From Paenibacillus sp. USDA918EY (GTDB lineage: Bacteria > Bacillota > Bacilli > Paenibacillales > Paenibacillaceae): DNA of 64,000 nt. Below are positions 1 through 9,027 of the stretch, piece after piece. How positions within the stretch are numbered: the first letter of the stretch is position 1; each line of letters starts with the position of its first letter. The notes under the pieces were generated by a model. That model ran no database searches. It worked only from the letters and a program-made list of their open reading frames with translations, and had not been told where the DNA came from. A program made the position numbers and the translations under genes. The stretch lies in assembly GCF_009870825.1 (NCBI RefSeq), contig NZ_WTWY01000012.1:118554-182553 (forward strand). Direction: 5' to 3'.

Positions 1-140
1 GTGACATGCCGTTTCAAAACTTGTCCTGCCTTGCCGTTGCCGTAGCTGTTCAGAATGAAAAGCGGAATCACAAGCACAAGAAACAGCAAAATCATCTGCT
101 GCTTGACGTTCATTTTCGTTAACGGGTTCTGCAGCTTCAT
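1..140 (-). CDS. N-terminus of a sensor histidine kinase-like membrane protein (partial)
   Basis: An open frame starts at ATG 138-140, behind GGAGG nine bases upstream, and runs off the left edge of the window. The visible 46 residues begin MKLQNPLTKMNVKQQMILLF and contain one strong hydrophobic segment (about residues 16-33). A short basic start followed by a membrane helix is typical of YesM-like kinases and of other membrane sensors. The frame lies downstream of the sugar-transport operon and is separated from it by a terminator, so it probably begins a separate unit. The kinase identity is inference from context, because no catalytic domain is visible. Confidence 0.5.
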   Translation of the reverse strand, partial: MKLQNPLTKMNVKQQMILLFLVLVIPLFILNSYGNGKAGQVLKRHV

Positions 141-320
141 CGGCCAACACCTCCGGCTTCTTTCAATATAGCAGTTCCAAAATGGGGCCAGCATGTGCAT
201 TTCTACGAACATCATGGGCATTTCAACATACGCGGCGCGGGATGGAAAATGCGGCTCCGGCGCAGGCCATGATTGACGATTTTTCTTGGCAGCAACCGAC
301 AGCGTTCATCCCCAAAGAAT

Positions 321-344
321 AAAAGCGGCCGTGCGGCCACTTTT
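321..344 (-). terminator. Rho-independent terminator of the sugar ABC operon
   Basis: On the minus strand a 10-bp stem (AAAAGTGGCC/GGCCGCTTTT, one G-T pair, loop GCAC) lies 22 bases past the stop of the last binding-protein gene. The T-rich end of the stem gives a short U tract. It fits the end of the operon that starts at 8353. Confidence 0.7.
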
Positions 345-366
345 ACGAACAGGTAGAGCTTGATGA

Positions 367-1665
367 TTAATTCGCCAAAATAAGATCCAGCTTTTTCTCC
401 AGCTCCGCCAATCCTTTGTCGGGGTCGATGCCGTTTTGCACGATGTTCTGCAGATCCTCGGAAAGAGTGGTGTACAGCGCCGCGTATTTATCCGTTTTGG
501 GCGCGAATTTCACTTGATCCCGCGATACGACGAACAGCTTGCGGTAAGGAAGCGCCTGATAGGCCGCGCTTTGCACGATGGCTTGGTTTGCGGGTACATG
601 CCCCGCCTGGCCCCAGATCGCTCCGCCAACCTCCGAAAAATACTTGATGAAGTCCATAGCCGCATTTTGCTTCTGCTCCGTGACGTACGCCGGTATGATC
701 AAGGTATGCGAGCTTCCCCAATGGACGCTGCTGCCAAAGATTGGGGGCAGCGGCATGATTCCGACGTGCAAAGAAGGGTTGCCCAGATGGTGTCCCGCTT
801 CCCATATGCCTCCAAACCACAAACCCGCCCGTCCAAGATCAAAAGAATCCCAGGGCGTCTGATCATTCAAATCGCTTAGCTTCCTGTCGAATAATTGCCG
901 GTAAAAAGCCAGGACACGTACCGCTTTTTCGTTATGTATAGCTGCTTTGCTCAAATCGGGGCGCAGCAGTTCCCCGCCCGCTTCATAATACAAATCCAGA
1001 AACGATTCCTGGAAATAAGGCGTATTGACCGCCATCGGCTGCACGCCGGGAACCCGCTCCTTAATCTGCTCCAAAAATCTCATAAAGCCCTCCGGCGTGG
1101 CTTCGCCCAGCAAAGGCGTGCCGTCCTGATCCAACAATCCGGCTTCGGACAAAATATCTTTATTGTAATAAAGCATATGAAAATGAGTATCCAGCGGCAC
1201 GGCGAAGCGTTTCCCATCGTAGCTTACGCTCCGGCGGTTCGTTTCCTCGATCCCGTTATAATCGAATCCGGCCCGGTCCGCCAAATCGTCAAGCGGCATG
1301 ATCTGTTTGGCCTTTATGAACGGGGACAAGCGATCCGCATGGGCTACGGCCACGTCCGGTCCCTTGCCTAACGAAAGCGCGGTGCTGAGCCTGACGTAAT
1401 ATTCGTTGGATTCGAGCCGCAGCTGCTTCACGAACACCTTGCTTTGCGAAGCGTTATAATCCTTAATGATCCGCTCCACGTATTCGCCCTCCCCGCCGCC
1501 GAAGGGATTCCAAAATGACACTTCCACCGGCGCCGCATTCCGATCGATATCAGCCCGGCCATCGGAAGCAGATGCACAGCCTGACAGCAGAAGCGCACAC
1601 AGCATGACCATCGGCAAAATCGAACCCTTGATTCCCAAAGCCGCTTTCCCCCTTTTCCACACCAT
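367..1665 (-). CDS. Carbohydrate ABC transporter substrate-binding lipoprotein (second copy)
   Basis: A cluster-1/MalE-type extracellular binding protein of about 432 residues. The N-terminus has a basic start, a hydrophobic core and a lipobox LLSGC, so it is expected to be lipid-anchored outside the membrane. The body carries family features such as the SFWNPFGGGEGEYV start, a central sugar-site region and GQAGHVPAN. It is clearly paralogous to the protein at 7043-8353, with more than half of the residues identical by eye, including the tract KQLRLESNEYY. I chose ATG 1665 because GAGG lies eight bases upstream; an upstream TTG is in frame. It is the last gene of the operon, 30 bases after the regulator gene. 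A second binding protein in one operon could widen the substrate range or present ligand to the kinase; that role is inference. Confidence 0.9.
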   Translation of the reverse strand: MVWKRGKAALGIKGSILPMVMLCALLLSGCASASDGRADIDRNAAPVEVSFWNPFGGGEGEYVERIIKDYNASQSKVFVKQLRLESNEYYVRLSTALSLGKGPDVAVAHADRLSPFIKAKQIMPLDDLADRAGFDYNGIEETNRRSVSYDGKRFAVPLDTHFHMLYYNKDILSEAGLLDQDGTPLLGEATPEGFMRFLEQIKERVPGVQPMAVNTPYFQESFLDLYYEAGGELLRPDLSKAAIHNEKAVRVLAFYRQLFDRKLSDLNDQTPWDSFDLGRAGLWFGGIWEAGHHLGNPSLHVGIMPLPPIFGSSVHWGSSHTLIIPAYVTEQKQNAAMDFIKYFSEVGGAIWGQAGHVPANQAIVQSAAYQALPYRKLFVVSRDQVKFAPKTDKYAALYTTLSEDLQNIVQNGIDPDKGLAELEKKLDLILAN

Positions 1666-1695
1666 TTTCAATACCTCAGTAAGCGTTTGCAGGAC

Positions 1696-3300
1696 TTACA
1701 CCGACAGATTCCCTCCGTGTTCGCGTATCCATTGGCGGTATTCCGACGGCGACACTCCGGTGATTTTTTTGAATACCTTCGAAAAATATTTCGGGTCATG
1801 GATCCCCACCAGGCTGCCAACGTCTCCGGCTTTCAGTTCACCCGTCAGCAGCGACTTGGCTTTTTCGATCCGGATCCGCGTCAGGTATTCCAGAAAGCTT
1901 TCGCCGACCTCCTTCTTGAACAAATTGGCAAAATAATTTTTGCTTAAATGGACCAAGCTGCTGATCGATTGAAGCGAAATCTCCTGATGGTAAAACTGCT
2001 GGATATACTGGGTCGCCTTGATAATGCTGTTGCGGTCGTTGTGATACATCCCGTTCATGTGCCGCATCAGCGCCTCAAACGACTGGATGAACCAAGCTCT
2101 GCTCTGTTCCAACGTTTCCAGCTTCGACAGTTCGTCGAAATATTGCTTTTTCAGCTGAAGCACCTGCTGGGGATCATTGGACACCTCCTGCCACAACGTC
2201 GTCAGGACCATAAGCAGCTCAAGCGAGACGATCTGCACCAGCTCCACGTCCCGGCGGGCCGCAAGCTGTTCGAACACATCCTCCAAATCATCCATTAATT
2301 CTTTGGTTTGAAACGCATATACCATGGATTGGATCTGATGCGTGCTGATTTTGAAATGCTCCGCCTGCGATTCAGGCTCCCGCATGTCGTCGCTTCCGTG
2401 CACGATCACGCGTCCGCTGCCGAGAAACATCTTTTGTTTGGCGGCATGAACGGCTTGCGCGTAGGCTTCCTTCATGCCGGCCCAATCCGAGAACCGGCCG
2501 CTGATCCCGATCGTTGCCCGAAGCCCGTGCGCCTCCGACAGCCGGAGAATCAAGTCGTTAGCCAGGTCCAACAGCGGTGCCATGCCGTCGCTTGGTTCCC
2601 TCTCTCCTAAAGCTTGTGTCCATAACATATTCATGTCGCCCTGTTTGTCCGGGAAAAGCTCGTACCTCCAATGATCTTCACGCCGCAATTGCTCCGCCGC
2701 GCGCCGGATCGAGGATTGCCTTTCCGTGTATCCATGCTCCGCGGCATTCAGGCTGACGTGCATCAAATATGCGGAATGAAGCCGTGCCATGCCCAATGTT
2801 TCGGCTTGTTCTTCTCGATTCTCTTCCCACATATGCCCCTCGATGATGTCGAGCAGGAACTTTTCTTTGTATACCGGCTCAGGCGAAGCCGATTTTCCTT
2901 CCGCAACCCGCCCCTTTCGGACCGCATCCAGGTTTTCTTTTAATGCGAGCAGCGACTGCTCAAAATCCCGGGGCATCATATCCGATTTGATCAAATATTC
3001 GGACACGCCATGCTTGATCGCTTCCTTGGCATATTGAAAATCTTCAAGGTTGCTTAAAATGATGATCTTGATTTCCGGAGAGGCGGCGCGCACCTTGGCG
3101 ATCAGCTCGATTCCATCCATGACCGGCATTTTAATGTCCGTGATCAGAATGTCGGGCATCCCCGCCTCCATCAGCTCCAGCGCTTCTTTGCCGTTGGCGG
3201 CTTCGCCCGCCAGCTGCAGTCCGATTTTCTCCCAATCGATCATGGAACGGATCCCATATCTGACGATAAATTCATCTTCGACAATCATGACGCGATACAC
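1696..3300 (-). CDS. YesN-type response regulator with AraC DNA-binding domain
   Basis: A 534-residue response regulator. The receiver domain (about 1-120) shows the acidic pair E8/D9, the phosphoacceptor D55 in ILITDIKMP and a conserved lysine in YLIKSD. A long middle region resembles the linker of YesN-type regulators. The last 100 residues are an AraC-type double helix-turn-helix, with SLVHLSKNYFANLFKKEVGE and the signature end PKYFSKVFKKITGVSPSEYR. The start is GTG at 3300 behind a GGGGGG tract. It lies 14 bases after the kinase gene at 3315-5159, its likely partner. Regulators of this group usually activate adjacent sugar ABC genes, so the expected target is the promoter upstream of 8353; no operator was recognised there. 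Confidence 0.9.
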   Translation of the reverse strand: MYRVMIVEDEFIVRYGIRSMIDWEKIGLQLAGEAANGKEALELMEAGMPDILITDIKMPVMDGIELIAKVRAASPEIKIIILSNLEDFQYAKEAIKHGVSEYLIKSDMMPRDFEQSLLALKENLDAVRKGRVAEGKSASPEPVYKEKFLLDIIEGHMWEENREEQAETLGMARLHSAYLMHVSLNAAEHGYTERQSSIRRAAEQLRREDHWRYELFPDKQGDMNMLWTQALGEREPSDGMAPLLDLANDLILRLSEAHGLRATIGISGRFSDWAGMKEAYAQAVHAAKQKMFLGSGRVIVHGSDDMREPESQAEHFKISTHQIQSMVYAFQTKELMDDLEDVFEQLAARRDVELVQIVSLELLMVLTTLWQEVSNDPQQVLQLKKQYFDELSKLETLEQSRAWFIQSFEALMRHMNGMYHNDRNSIIKATQYIQQFYHQEISLQSISSLVHLSKNYFANLFKKEVGESFLEYLTRIRIEKAKSLLTGELKAGDVGSLVGIHDPKYFSKVFKKITGVSPSEYRQWIREHGGNLSV

Positions 3301-3314
3301 GCGGCATCCCCCCT

Positions 3315-5159
3315 CTATGTCATCAGCGGAAGCCGGATCCGAATGACGGTTCCGATTCCGGGCTCGCTCCGGATTTCGATGCCGTACATTTTTCCGCAGA
3401 TGAGCTTGATTCTCTCGTCCACGTTGGCCAATCCTATGCCGCCCGATTTTTCTCCTCCGAAACCTTGCTCTGTCAGCAAACTGCGCGCCAAGGCCGACTC
3501 CATTCCTTTGCCGTTATCCTCCACCTCGAACCGCAAGCCTTCGCCGGGCACCTTGAAGCAGCGAATGTGGATCTTGCCTCCCGATTCCCGTTCACCGAAA
3601 GCATGCATGATCGCATTTTCGACAATGGGCTGCAGGATCAGCTTTGGCGTTCGCAGCGATTTTACATCTTGGTCCATCTCAACCACGGTCTCGATGTTGA
3701 AGTTGAAACGGAACTTCTGGATGCCCAAATAACATTGGACATGCTCGATTTCTTCTTCGACGGTCACGGTCTCCTCCCCTTTGCCAAGGCTGATCCGGAG
3801 CAGCCGCGACAGCAGGCTTACCATTTCCGCGGCATTGTTCGCCTTCTGGATGAGCGCCGTCCATTTGATGATATCGAGCGTATTGTACAGGAAATGCGGG
3901 TTGATTTGCGCTTGCAAAGCTTTCAGCTCCGCGATTCGCTTTTGGTCCTGCTCTGCATAAACGGCCTTTAACAGCTCATCGATGCGAGTCACCATATAGT
4001 TGAAATTGTTGCCCAAAACATCGAATTCGTCGTGGCGGCGCTTCGCTTTATAACGGACGCTCAATTCCCCTGACATCACCTGCCGCATGAGACGGATCAT
4101 TTTCAGAATCGGGTTCGTGATCGAGTTGGCCAGCAAAATCGCGGTCACGATCGAAAAGGCGATGCAAACCACGGCGATGATTAAAATGACTTGCAGCAGG
4201 CGGCTCGAATCCTGGTAGAGCGCCGCTTTGGAAATGACGTTGACGACCATCCAGTCATTGGTATGGAGCTTTTTTACGTTGACGATGAGATGATTGCCTT
4301 TATGGATCAGCGGAAAACGCTGCTCCCCCGAACCTGAGCCGATAATTTTCTCATAACCGCTTTGGCCGAGCACTTCGCTTACGTTTTTACCGATCCATTG
4401 ATTATCGGGATATGTAACCAAGTTTCCGCGGCCGTCTACGACGAAGCTTTGCAAATCCCGGTTGTTGTTCACGGCTTTCGATACGAGCTCTTTGATCACG
4501 TCTTCCCGGATATCCAGGACGGCCACGATGCCGAGCGGGCTGTCGTCCGACGTTTTGTACAGCTGCTTGGCCAAGGAAAAGACATGCGTGCTCTGGGTAT
4601 TCAGGCTGTCGACATACGTTCCGTAGCGGGTGGGATACCACCGGAAATTGCTGCCGTCTTCCAGCGTATGCAGGAATGGTGCCACTTCTTTCGGGGTCCG
4701 TTTGCTCCAACGGTAAATCCCTTTAATGTAATGCTTTCCGGATACGAAGGATATCGACTGCACGTCCTGATTAATCGCGACAATGGTCGACAGCTTCGTC
4801 GTAAGCGACAGGCTATCCACATCGTACCGGGCGGGATCCGATTGATCAAGTGCCCGCAGCATGCCCACGATCTCGTTGTTGTTCAGCACCTGCATCATCA
4901 TGTCCTTATATATACCAAGCCGCGTATCCAAATTGTCGGCGGTTTGATTCAATAAATGCTCGGAGTATTCGGTGACTTTATCGTTGATCGTCGATTTGGA
5001 GATGGAAAAAGAAATAATCCCCATGACGACCAGCGGCGTCAAGGAGAACAGAAATAAAAGCAGCATCCATTTATAACGTATGCTGCTTTTCCATATATGC
5101 GGCCAAGATCGAACCCGAATCCAGGACCGCTTTGATCGTTCTACAGGCGGATGGGTCAT
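3315..5159 (-). CDS. YesM-type sensor histidine kinase
   Basis: A 614-residue membrane kinase. A helix at about residues 30-52 is followed by an extracellular dCache-like sensor of about 270 residues, a second helix (about 323-347), a HAMP domain starting near ITNPILKMI, and the His_kinase box with ALQAQINPHFLYNTLD, whose histidine is the expected phosphorylation site. The C-terminal ATPase domain has the N box (PIVENAIMHAF), the G1 box (VEDNGKGM) and a GIGLANV G2 box. This is the LytS/YesM class. It sits inside a sugar-uptake operon between the permeases and its response regulator. It probably senses a sugar or a loaded binding protein outside the cell and phosphorylates the regulator at 1696-3300. 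The ligand cannot be told from sequence. Confidence 0.92.
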   Translation of the reverse strand: MTHPPVERSKRSWIRVRSWPHIWKSSIRYKWMLLLFLFSLTPLVVMGIISFSISKSTINDKVTEYSEHLLNQTADNLDTRLGIYKDMMMQVLNNNEIVGMLRALDQSDPARYDVDSLSLTTKLSTIVAINQDVQSISFVSGKHYIKGIYRWSKRTPKEVAPFLHTLEDGSNFRWYPTRYGTYVDSLNTQSTHVFSLAKQLYKTSDDSPLGIVAVLDIREDVIKELVSKAVNNNRDLQSFVVDGRGNLVTYPDNQWIGKNVSEVLGQSGYEKIIGSGSGEQRFPLIHKGNHLIVNVKKLHTNDWMVVNVISKAALYQDSSRLLQVILIIAVVCIAFSIVTAILLANSITNPILKMIRLMRQVMSGELSVRYKAKRRHDEFDVLGNNFNYMVTRIDELLKAVYAEQDQKRIAELKALQAQINPHFLYNTLDIIKWTALIQKANNAAEMVSLLSRLLRISLGKGEETVTVEEEIEHVQCYLGIQKFRFNFNIETVVEMDQDVKSLRTPKLILQPIVENAIMHAFGERESGGKIHIRCFKVPGEGLRFEVEDNGKGMESALARSLLTEQGFGGEKSGGIGLANVDERIKLICGKMYGIEIRSEPGIGTVIRIRLPLMT

Positions 5160-5200
5160 GCGCGCAGCCCTTTCTTTAGCAGAAATCTGCCGGTGTCGGC

Positions 5201-6013
5201 TTATCCCTTCACGCCCGACATCGACACGCCTTGGACAATGTGGCGCTGAAGCAGAATAAACACGATTATCGTCGGAATCGCCGCGATGGCGCTTGCCGTC
5301 ATGATCAAGTTCAACGACATTGTATTATTCGACAAAAAAGTGGGAAGCCCTGCCGAGAGAATCATATTTTCTTCCGACGTAATCGAAAGGTACGGCCACA
5401 GGAAATTGTTCCAGGAAAGGATAAAGAAGAAGATGCCTACCGACACCATCGCCGAACGCGTCAGCGGAAGGCAAATGCTCCACCATAAACGGAAGTTGCG
5501 GCTGCCGTCGATTTGCGCAGCTTCGATATAATCCTTCGGCACGCCGTCCATGAACTGCTTTAACAGCAAAATGCCGATCGGGTTCGTCAGTCCCGGCAAA
5601 ATGATCGCCCACATGTTATCGATCAGCTTCAAATGAAGCGATGTTTCATAAAGCGGGATCAAAATCGCCTCCGTCGGAATCAGCAGGCCCGAAACGATGA
5701 CGAGATAGAATATCCCCCGGGTCCGGAAGGGCAGCTTCGAGAAAGCGAACGCCGCCAGCGAGCTGATCAGAATCGAGATGACGGTCGTCAAAACGCCGAT
5801 GACGACGCTGTTCCAGGTCCAGCGCAAAATATGCGAATCGCGGACGACTTTGACATAGTTGTCGATGTTCAGGTCGGACCAGTTCACCCAGTCCGCAAGC
5901 GTATAAACGCTCACCCCGTCAGGTTTTAAAGAAACGAGAAGCATCCAGAACAGCGGGAATATAAATAAAAGCGCAAGTACGATAGCGATCAAGTTTAAAA
6001 GGATCTTATTCAT
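5201..6013 (-). CDS. Carbohydrate ABC transporter permease, MalG type
   Basis: A 270-residue inner-membrane permease with about six predicted helices. The cytoplasmic EAA loop reads EAAQIDGSRNFRLWWSICLP, which docks the transport ATPase. The C-terminus HIVQGVSMSGVKG is typical of the MalG branch. RBS GGAGG lies seven bases before ATG 6013. It follows the MalF-type gene by 12 bases, and together they form the membrane channel. No ATPase gene is present in the operon; such systems in Bacillales commonly use a shared MsmX-like ATPase encoded elsewhere (known for the family, not shown here). Confidence 0.93.
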   Translation of the reverse strand: MNKILLNLIAIVLALLFIFPLFWMLLVSLKPDGVSVYTLADWVNWSDLNIDNYVKVVRDSHILRWTWNSVVIGVLTTVISILISSLAAFAFSKLPFRTRGIFYLVIVSGLLIPTEAILIPLYETSLHLKLIDNMWAIILPGLTNPIGILLLKQFMDGVPKDYIEAAQIDGSRNFRLWWSICLPLTRSAMVSVGIFFFILSWNNFLWPYLSITSEENMILSAGLPTFLSNNTMSLNLIMTASAIAAIPTIIVFILLQRHIVQGVSMSGVKG

Positions 6014-6025
6014 GTTCTTCCCTCC

Positions 6026-6949
6026 TCATCCGTTGCTGCGATCGGTGATTTTAAATTGAATGACGGCAATCAGCAGCATGATGATGCAGAAGATGATGGA
6101 CTGCGCGGAAGCCAGGCCGAACATGTCCTTTTTGAATCCGGTCACGTAAATATAGCGTATCATCGTATTCGTGGAATCCCCCGGCCCGCCGCCGGTCATG
6201 ATTTGCACCTGTCCGAAGAGCTTCAGGCAGCTGATAATTTGGTAAAAGATTTGGATTTTCAAAACTCTGGATAATCCCGGCAGCGTAATGTGCAGAAATC
6301 TCTTCCACGCATTTGCGCCGTCAATTTTGGCCGCTTCGTATTGGTCGGCCGGAATTTCCTGCAAGCCCGCAAGAAACAGCACCATGACAAAGCCGACGGT
6401 CCACCAGTCGGTCGCGATCGTAATGGCCCACCACACGAACCGATGATCCGTAAGCCAGTGGATGTCTTGCGGAAGGCCCAGCAAATGCAGGAATGCATTG
6501 ACCGGCCCGTTTTTTGCGTCAAACAGGCGGAGCCAGATAAAGCTGATTACCGAGACGGACAATACGTACGGCAGAAAATAAACCGAACGGATCAAGGTCC
6601 GCAGCCAGATGTTCTGGTTAATGATCAGCGCCAGCACAAGCCCCAAAATAATCACGGTCGGCGCGCACAGCAGCACGAAATATAAAGAGTGCCACAAATA
6701 CGTATAGAAATCCGAATTGGTCAAAATCTTCTTGTAATTGGCGAAAGCCACATACTTTTCCATCCCCTGGATGCCCCACACATGGAGGCTCATCCATGCC
6801 CCCCGCAGCACCGGCCATAGATAAAACACGGCGAAAGGAACCAGGAACGGAATCAGGTATATGATGGCTTTCAGTTCAGTACGCAAACGCAAAGGCTCTG
6901 ACCTGCGCAGAGCAGCGGACCCCTTGCCTTCTCTCAACTTCGTCTCCAT
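6026..6949 (-). CDS. Carbohydrate ABC transporter permease, MalF type
   Basis: A 307-residue permease with about six membrane helices after a charged N-terminal tail of about 28 residues. The EAA loop reads EAAKIDGANAWKRFLHITLP. The motif MTGGGPGDSTNT near the C-terminus is a MalF-branch hallmark. ATG 6949 has AGGAG eight bases upstream. It pairs with the MalG-type permease just downstream and follows the binding-protein gene across a 93-base gap that contains a long stem-loop. The substrate is unknown but is likely an oligosaccharide or sugar, judging from the YesMN-associated operon. Confidence 0.93.
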   Translation of the reverse strand: METKLREGKGSAALRRSEPLRLRTELKAIIYLIPFLVPFAVFYLWPVLRGAWMSLHVWGIQGMEKYVAFANYKKILTNSDFYTYLWHSLYFVLLCAPTVIILGLVLALIINQNIWLRTLIRSVYFLPYVLSVSVISFIWLRLFDAKNGPVNAFLHLLGLPQDIHWLTDHRFVWWAITIATDWWTVGFVMVLFLAGLQEIPADQYEAAKIDGANAWKRFLHITLPGLSRVLKIQIFYQIISCLKLFGQVQIMTGGGPGDSTNTMIRYIYVTGFKKDMFGLASAQSIIFCIIMLLIAVIQFKITDRSNG

Positions 6950-6987
6950 TGGTCATTCTCCTTGGCTGTAGCTTCTGATCTTTAAAT

Positions 6988-7032
6988 GGAGAGAAAGCTC
7001 CGGGACCACGCGGGTCACACGGCTTTCTCTCC
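6988..7032 (-). other. Intercistronic RNA stem-loop between binding-protein and permease genes
   Basis: A perfect 11-bp stem (GGAGAGAAAGC/GCTTTCTCTCC) encloses a G+C-rich loop with further pairing potential. No U tract follows, so it does not look like a terminator. Such hairpins downstream of binding-protein genes commonly stabilise the upstream mRNA and give more binding protein than permease. That role is inference. Confidence 0.6.
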
Positions 7033-7042
7033 TTTAACGATT

Positions 7043-8353
7043 CTAGTTATCGAGCACTTCGTTGATCTGTTTCTCCATGTTTGCGAGTCCGTCTTCCGGC
7101 GTCTCGTTGCCGAAAATGATATTCTGCAGCGATTCCGAAATCGTCGTGATGATCGTCGTGTATTTGTCCGTCGGCGGTGCGAATTTTACCGTCTTCTGCG
7201 CTTCAATGAATTCGCTGCGGTACGGAAGTTTTTTGTACTCTTCGCTAGCCGTCACGTTGCTGTTCGCCGGTACATGCCCGGCCTGTCCCCATGTTTTGCC
7301 GCCGACTTCGGAGAAGTATTTCATGAATTTGGCTGCGGCTTCCTGTTTCTCAGGCGACACGTACGAAGGAATGACAAGGGTGTGGGAGCTCGCCCAATGC
7401 GTTTGGCTGCCAAAGATCGGCGGAAGCGGCATGGCGCCGATATTCTTCGATGGATCTCCAAGCAGCAATCCGGCTTCCCAGACACCGCCGAACCAGAACG
7501 CGGCTTTGCCGTTAAGGAACGTATCCCAAGGATTTTTGTCGTTTAGGTCGCTGTACTTGTTCTTATAGAGATCCATGTAGAAGTTCAAAACCTTCAGCGC
7601 TTTATCATTATTGATGGCGGCTTTGGTCATGTCCGCATTAAGGATGTCTCCGCCCGCTTCGTAGTACAGGTTCAGGAACGGTTCTTGGAAATACGGCGTA
7701 TTCACGGCAAGCGCCTGCACGTCCGGCACTTTCGCATGGATATCCGCCAACGTCTTTTCGAATCCTTCCGGCGTCATTTCGCCAAGCTTCGGCGTTCCGT
7801 CTTCATTCAGCAGTCCCGCTTTTTTCAAAATATCCTTATTGTAATAGAACATATGGAAGTGCGTATCCAGCGGCACGGCGTATGGTTTGCCGTCATAGGT
7901 AACGCTCTCCAGATTGGACTCGGTAATTTGCTTCAGATCGAAGCCGACCTTGCCTGCGAGTTCGTCCACGGGAACGATTTGCTTCGCTTTAACGAAAGGA
8001 GAAATCCGGTCCACGTGCGCCACGGCAACGTCCGGTCCTTTGGAAGAGGACAGTGCCGTTCCCAATTTCGCGTAATACTCGTTGGACTCGAGACGCAGCT
8101 GCTTCACGGTAACTTCTTTTTGGGAATCATTAAAGCCCTTGATGATCTGATCCACGAAGTCGCCTTCCCCGCCGCCGAACATATTCCAGAACGTAATCTC
8201 GACGGGGCTGCCGCCTGCACTTTCCGTTTTCGGCTTATCCGCAGCCGACGTGTCCTTCCCTCCGTCTTTTGTGCCGGATGAACATCCCGACATGACCAGC
8301 GCCAGCGTCAACCCGGCCGCCAGAACGCCCGTGAATTTCTTTTTCATCTTCAT
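7043..8353 (-). CDS. Carbohydrate ABC transporter substrate-binding lipoprotein (first gene of operon)
   Basis: A 436-residue extracellular binding protein of the MalE-like cluster. A signal peptide with lipobox VMSGC predicts a lipid anchor at that Cys. The mature part begins with a serine-, glycine- and lysine-rich linker, then VEITFWNMFGGGEGDFV, the usual first strand of this family. It is the first gene of the operon that also holds two permeases, a YesM-like kinase, a YesN-like regulator and a paralogous binding protein (367-1665). The start is ATG 8353, with AAGGGATGG upstream; a second in-frame ATG lies two codons later. The 230-base leader holds a weak cre-like sequence on the minus strand, AGAAAGCACTTACA (8410-8423), with CA instead of CG at its centre, so catabolite control is possible but poorly supported. 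Confidence 0.93.
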   Translation of the reverse strand: MKMKKKFTGVLAAGLTLALVMSGCSSGTKDGGKDTSAADKPKTESAGGSPVEITFWNMFGGGEGDFVDQIIKGFNDSQKEVTVKQLRLESNEYYAKLGTALSSSKGPDVAVAHVDRISPFVKAKQIVPVDELAGKVGFDLKQITESNLESVTYDGKPYAVPLDTHFHMFYYNKDILKKAGLLNEDGTPKLGEMTPEGFEKTLADIHAKVPDVQALAVNTPYFQEPFLNLYYEAGGDILNADMTKAAINNDKALKVLNFYMDLYKNKYSDLNDKNPWDTFLNGKAAFWFGGVWEAGLLLGDPSKNIGAMPLPPIFGSQTHWASSHTLVIPSYVSPEKQEAAAKFMKYFSEVGGKTWGQAGHVPANSNVTASEEYKKLPYRSEFIEAQKTVKFAPPTDKYTTIITTISESLQNIIFGNETPEDGLANMEKQINEVLDN

Positions 8354-8585
8354 ATTTGACCATCCCTTTCTTGCAAAGTATTGGGTTCGGAAAGCCCTTT
8401 CAACTTGGTGTAAGTGCTTTCTTCATCCCTTACTTTACATGGACTTGCGCCGGCCAAGAACCGACAAAAAGCCGATCCTTGGGGAACAATTCACAGATGT
8501 TAACCTCGGTCGAATCTGCTGCGGGTGGAAGATCTTACGATAGGTGCAGAAAGTTATGACGGAGGATTGCGAATCGCGGGATGGC

Positions 8586-8612
8586 CAAAAAAAAAGAGCC
8601 CTCAAAGGGCTC
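8586..8612 (-). terminator. Terminator of the sda-like gene
   Basis: On the minus strand the stem GAGCCCT/AGGGCTC (loop TTG) is followed by nine Ts. It lies 49 bases past the stop of the small gene at 8662-8841, which supports that gene as a real transcription unit. Confidence 0.85.
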
Positions 8613-8661
8613 ATTCATGCGGAAGCCTGGTTCAAACATTCCAGACCCTTGCGCTTATTCT

Positions 8662-8841
8662 TTATTTCATCGGAGGAGCTGCCAGAACCTGATCCAGCTT
8701 CCTTCGGCAAATTTCCTTATACAAAGCATGAAGAAATTCTATTTCAATTTCGGCGGCGCTTTTCCATAAAGCAAGGGCTTCCGTATAGGCCGCCGTCAAC
8801 AAATCATCATTCAACGTTCCGTATATTCCATATTCGCTCAT
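8662..8841 (-). CDS. sda: Sda-like inhibitor of sporulation histidine kinase (59 residues)
   Basis: A small gene of 59 codons plus stop, starting at ATG 8841 with AGGAG seven bases upstream and ending just before a strong terminator. The protein begins MSEYGIYGTLNDDLLTAAYT and continues with an FLHALYKEICRRKL helix. The pattern L-(S/N)-D-(E/D)-L-L-x3-Y-x-A followed by a second helix with E-I-x-R-R-x-L is that of Sda, the helical hairpin that binds the sporulation kinase KinA and blocks Spo0A phosphorylation when DNA replication is disturbed. Sda of Bacillus subtilis is 46 residues; here the N-terminus and the region between the helices are slightly longer. No clear DnaA box was found upstream, although sda is DnaA-controlled in B. 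subtilis. A longer frame on the other strand (8544-9086) is a shadow. Confidence 0.75.
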   Translation of the reverse strand: MSEYGIYGTLNDDLLTAAYTEALALWKSAAEIEIEFLHALYKEICRRKLDQVLAAPPMK

Positions 8842-9027
8842 CCATGATCTCCTACTCGTGTTTGTTCAGAGGGCTTTCGCTTAACAGTGTAATATGCGCC
8901 TTTTTGGTATGGAACCGACAATCGGCATGTTTTTGGGGTACAATGTTACGATTTTGGCCATATCGCCAACCTTATTCATTCCATATGCCGAAATGCTTGT
9001 GGAGGCTTTACACCGTTTTATTGATAT

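Noticed and set aside
8842..9027. DnaA boxes upstream of the sda-like gene
   Set aside because: No TTATCCACA-like sequence with few mismatches was found, although DnaA control is known in Bacillus subtilis.
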